NCBI GenBank assembly: GCA_910585165.1
Contig: CAJUBX010000037.1
Span: forward strand, 1 to 21,269
Reading direction: 5' to 3'
DNA: 21,269 nucleotides
DNA from: an uncultured Oscillibacter sp.
GTDB taxonomy: Bacteria; Bacillota; Clostridia; Oscillospirales; Oscillospiraceae
Shown: piece by piece, positions 20,486 through 21,269 of the stretch
Numbering within the stretch: position 1 is the stretch's first letter
How the letters are laid out: each line of letters starts with the position of its first letter
Program-made: the position numbers and the translations under genes
The notes under the pieces: model-generated
The model's input: the letters and a program-made list of their open reading frames with translations, nothing else
Told to the model about the DNA's origin: nothing
Database searches by the model: none

Positions 20486-21269
20486 ATGAAAAAACAAAAT
20501 CGCTCTCTGCGAACGCGCCTCACAGCCATGCTGCTGGCGCTGGTCTGCGTTCTCGGCCTGCTGCCTACCGCCGCCTTCGCAGCCGCGGACAGCATCACAC
20601 TGAAGGAATTTGGCCACTCCGGCGTGGCGTACCAATCCGCCGCCCTGGGGCGCTGCACGCTCCATGAAATGTCGTTCTCCAACGGCGGCAAGATCACCAC
20701 CGGCTTCTGCGGGACTAAGGGCGGCGGCATGGGCACTTCCCTCCAGGGCCAGACCTGGGGGAACAAGACCTCTCTCTCCAATCACACCGTGGAAACCATG
20801 ATGGCCTATTACTACGCCCACTCCACCGGCGTGTTTACGGACACCGCCCATGCCCTGGGTGTGGATGACGTCTGGAGCGAGAGCTATCGCTGGTACATGA
20901 ACGCCTGGGTGCAGGCTTGCATCTGGCGCTATAAAGAGGGTAGCCTTAACGATCCCGTCGTTTCCTGTGCCGAGGAGTTGATGGCCGTCTACAACACCCT
21001 GGAGGGTACCCATTATACCAGCATCGACCAGAAGCAGGGCAGCACCTCCTTCCGGGAGCGGACGCAGTTCATCCTCGACCTGGGCAGCCAGGGGGCCTGG
21101 GGGAAATGCCAGGTCTATGAATACCGCTTCACCGGCGCAGGCAGCGCCAACCACCCCGCTTCCTCTGTCCAGAAGATCATCCTGGGTGATCTGGTGGTAG
21201 AGAATATCCCTGACGAGGAATATGCCATCATCGTCAAAAAGGTGGACGCCACCAACCCCAGCAAAGGTC
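20486..21269 (+). CDS. Thioester-domain (TQXA) surface adhesin, N-terminal part; continues beyond the window
   Basis: I chose ATG 20486, which starts a signal peptide MKKQNRSLRTRLTAMLLAL with cleavage after AFA; AAAGGA lies 12 nt upstream. An in-frame ATG at 20465 would add seven residues. Residues 36-215 fit a thioester domain: TGFCG (Cys75) and WVQACIW (Gln143) are positioned to form the internal Cys-Gln thioester that lets such adhesins bond covalently to host or cell-surface amines. TMMAYYYAHSTG and EELMAVYN are typical of the gut Clostridia form. Residues 245-261 (YAIIVKKVDATNPSKG) begin a CnaB/SpaA-type domain with isopeptide-forming Lys. A C-terminal sortase signal is expected beyond the window. 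The sortase at 18066 is the likely enzyme. Confidence 0.88.
   Translation, partial: MKKQNRSLRTRLTAMLLALVCVLGLLPTAAFAAADSITLKEFGHSGVAYQSAALGRCTLHEMSFSNGGKITTGFCGTKGGGMGTSLQGQTWGNKTSLSNHTVETMMAYYYAHSTGVFTDTAHALGVDDVWSESYRWYMNAWVQACIWRYKEGSLNDPVVSCAEELMAVYNTLEGTHYTSIDQKQGSTSFRERTQFILDLGSQGAWGKCQVYEYRFTGAGSANHPASSVQKIILGDLVVENIPDEEYAIIVKKVDATNPSKG

Noticed and set aside
1..21269. CRISPR arrays, tRNA or rRNA genes, insertion sequences, attachment sites
   Set aside because: Reading both strands I found no regularly spaced repeats, cloverleaf-like sequence, transposase or recombinase motifs, or paired direct repeats that would support any of these.

Overview
The window reads as accessory cargo of an integrative conjugative or mobilizable element in a fairly high-GC gut Clostridia genome. 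An Oscillospiraceae-like host (Flavonifractor/Lawsonibacter type) is my inference. It rests on strong AGGAGG ribosome binding sites, dense head-to-tail gene overlaps, and the co-occurrence of ArdA-like antirestriction proteins, LPD28, DUF4240, DUF4314 and DUF3849 proteins, SpoVG, a solitary DNA adenine methylase, a sortase and a thioester adhesin. No relaxase, coupling protein, T4SS gene or integrase lies in the window, so the element type is inferred from cargo only.

Region 1 (1-12772, all + strand): the tail of an unknown gene and a terminator, then an almost gapless polycistron. It holds a 60-aa unknown, a stand-alone ArdA half-domain, two double-ArdA proteins that alternate with LPD28 proteins (the second LPD28 copy fused into a 781-aa multidomain protein carrying DUF4240), a 172-aa unknown, a DUF4314 protein, a 402-aa protein that contains a copy of the 172-aa domain, a small 111-aa protein, two more double-ArdA proteins and one 501-aa multi-unit ArdA protein. 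Most genes overlap by 1-8 nt. Three junctions use a near-identical arrangement with a TTG start inside the previous stop region. I interpret this as an antirestriction/anti-defence island that could protect incoming element DNA.

Region 2 (12774-13440): a leftward XRE/Cro-type regulator with its own terminator, diverging from a small + gene with a good promoter. A perfect inverted repeat sits between that promoter's -35 and -10, which suggests a regulatory switch.

Region 3 (13481-17149): a small winged-helix/coiled-coil protein coupled to a D12-class adenine methylase, an AbrB-like protein with a ferredoxin-like cysteine motif, a DUF3849 protein, an unknown protein whose gene contains a terminator-like hairpin, and SpoVG.

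Region 4 (17167-21269): a surface module with a membrane-anchored exported protein, a sortase, a small unknown protein, an exported CAP-domain protein, and the start of a thioester (TQXA) adhesin with CnaB-type repeats that runs off the window.

The most unusual signal is a short Gly-Gly-Met motif at the extreme C-terminus of many otherwise unrelated proteins in regions 1 and 3. In some genes it coincides with the next gene's ribosome binding site, but in at least four it cannot serve that purpose.
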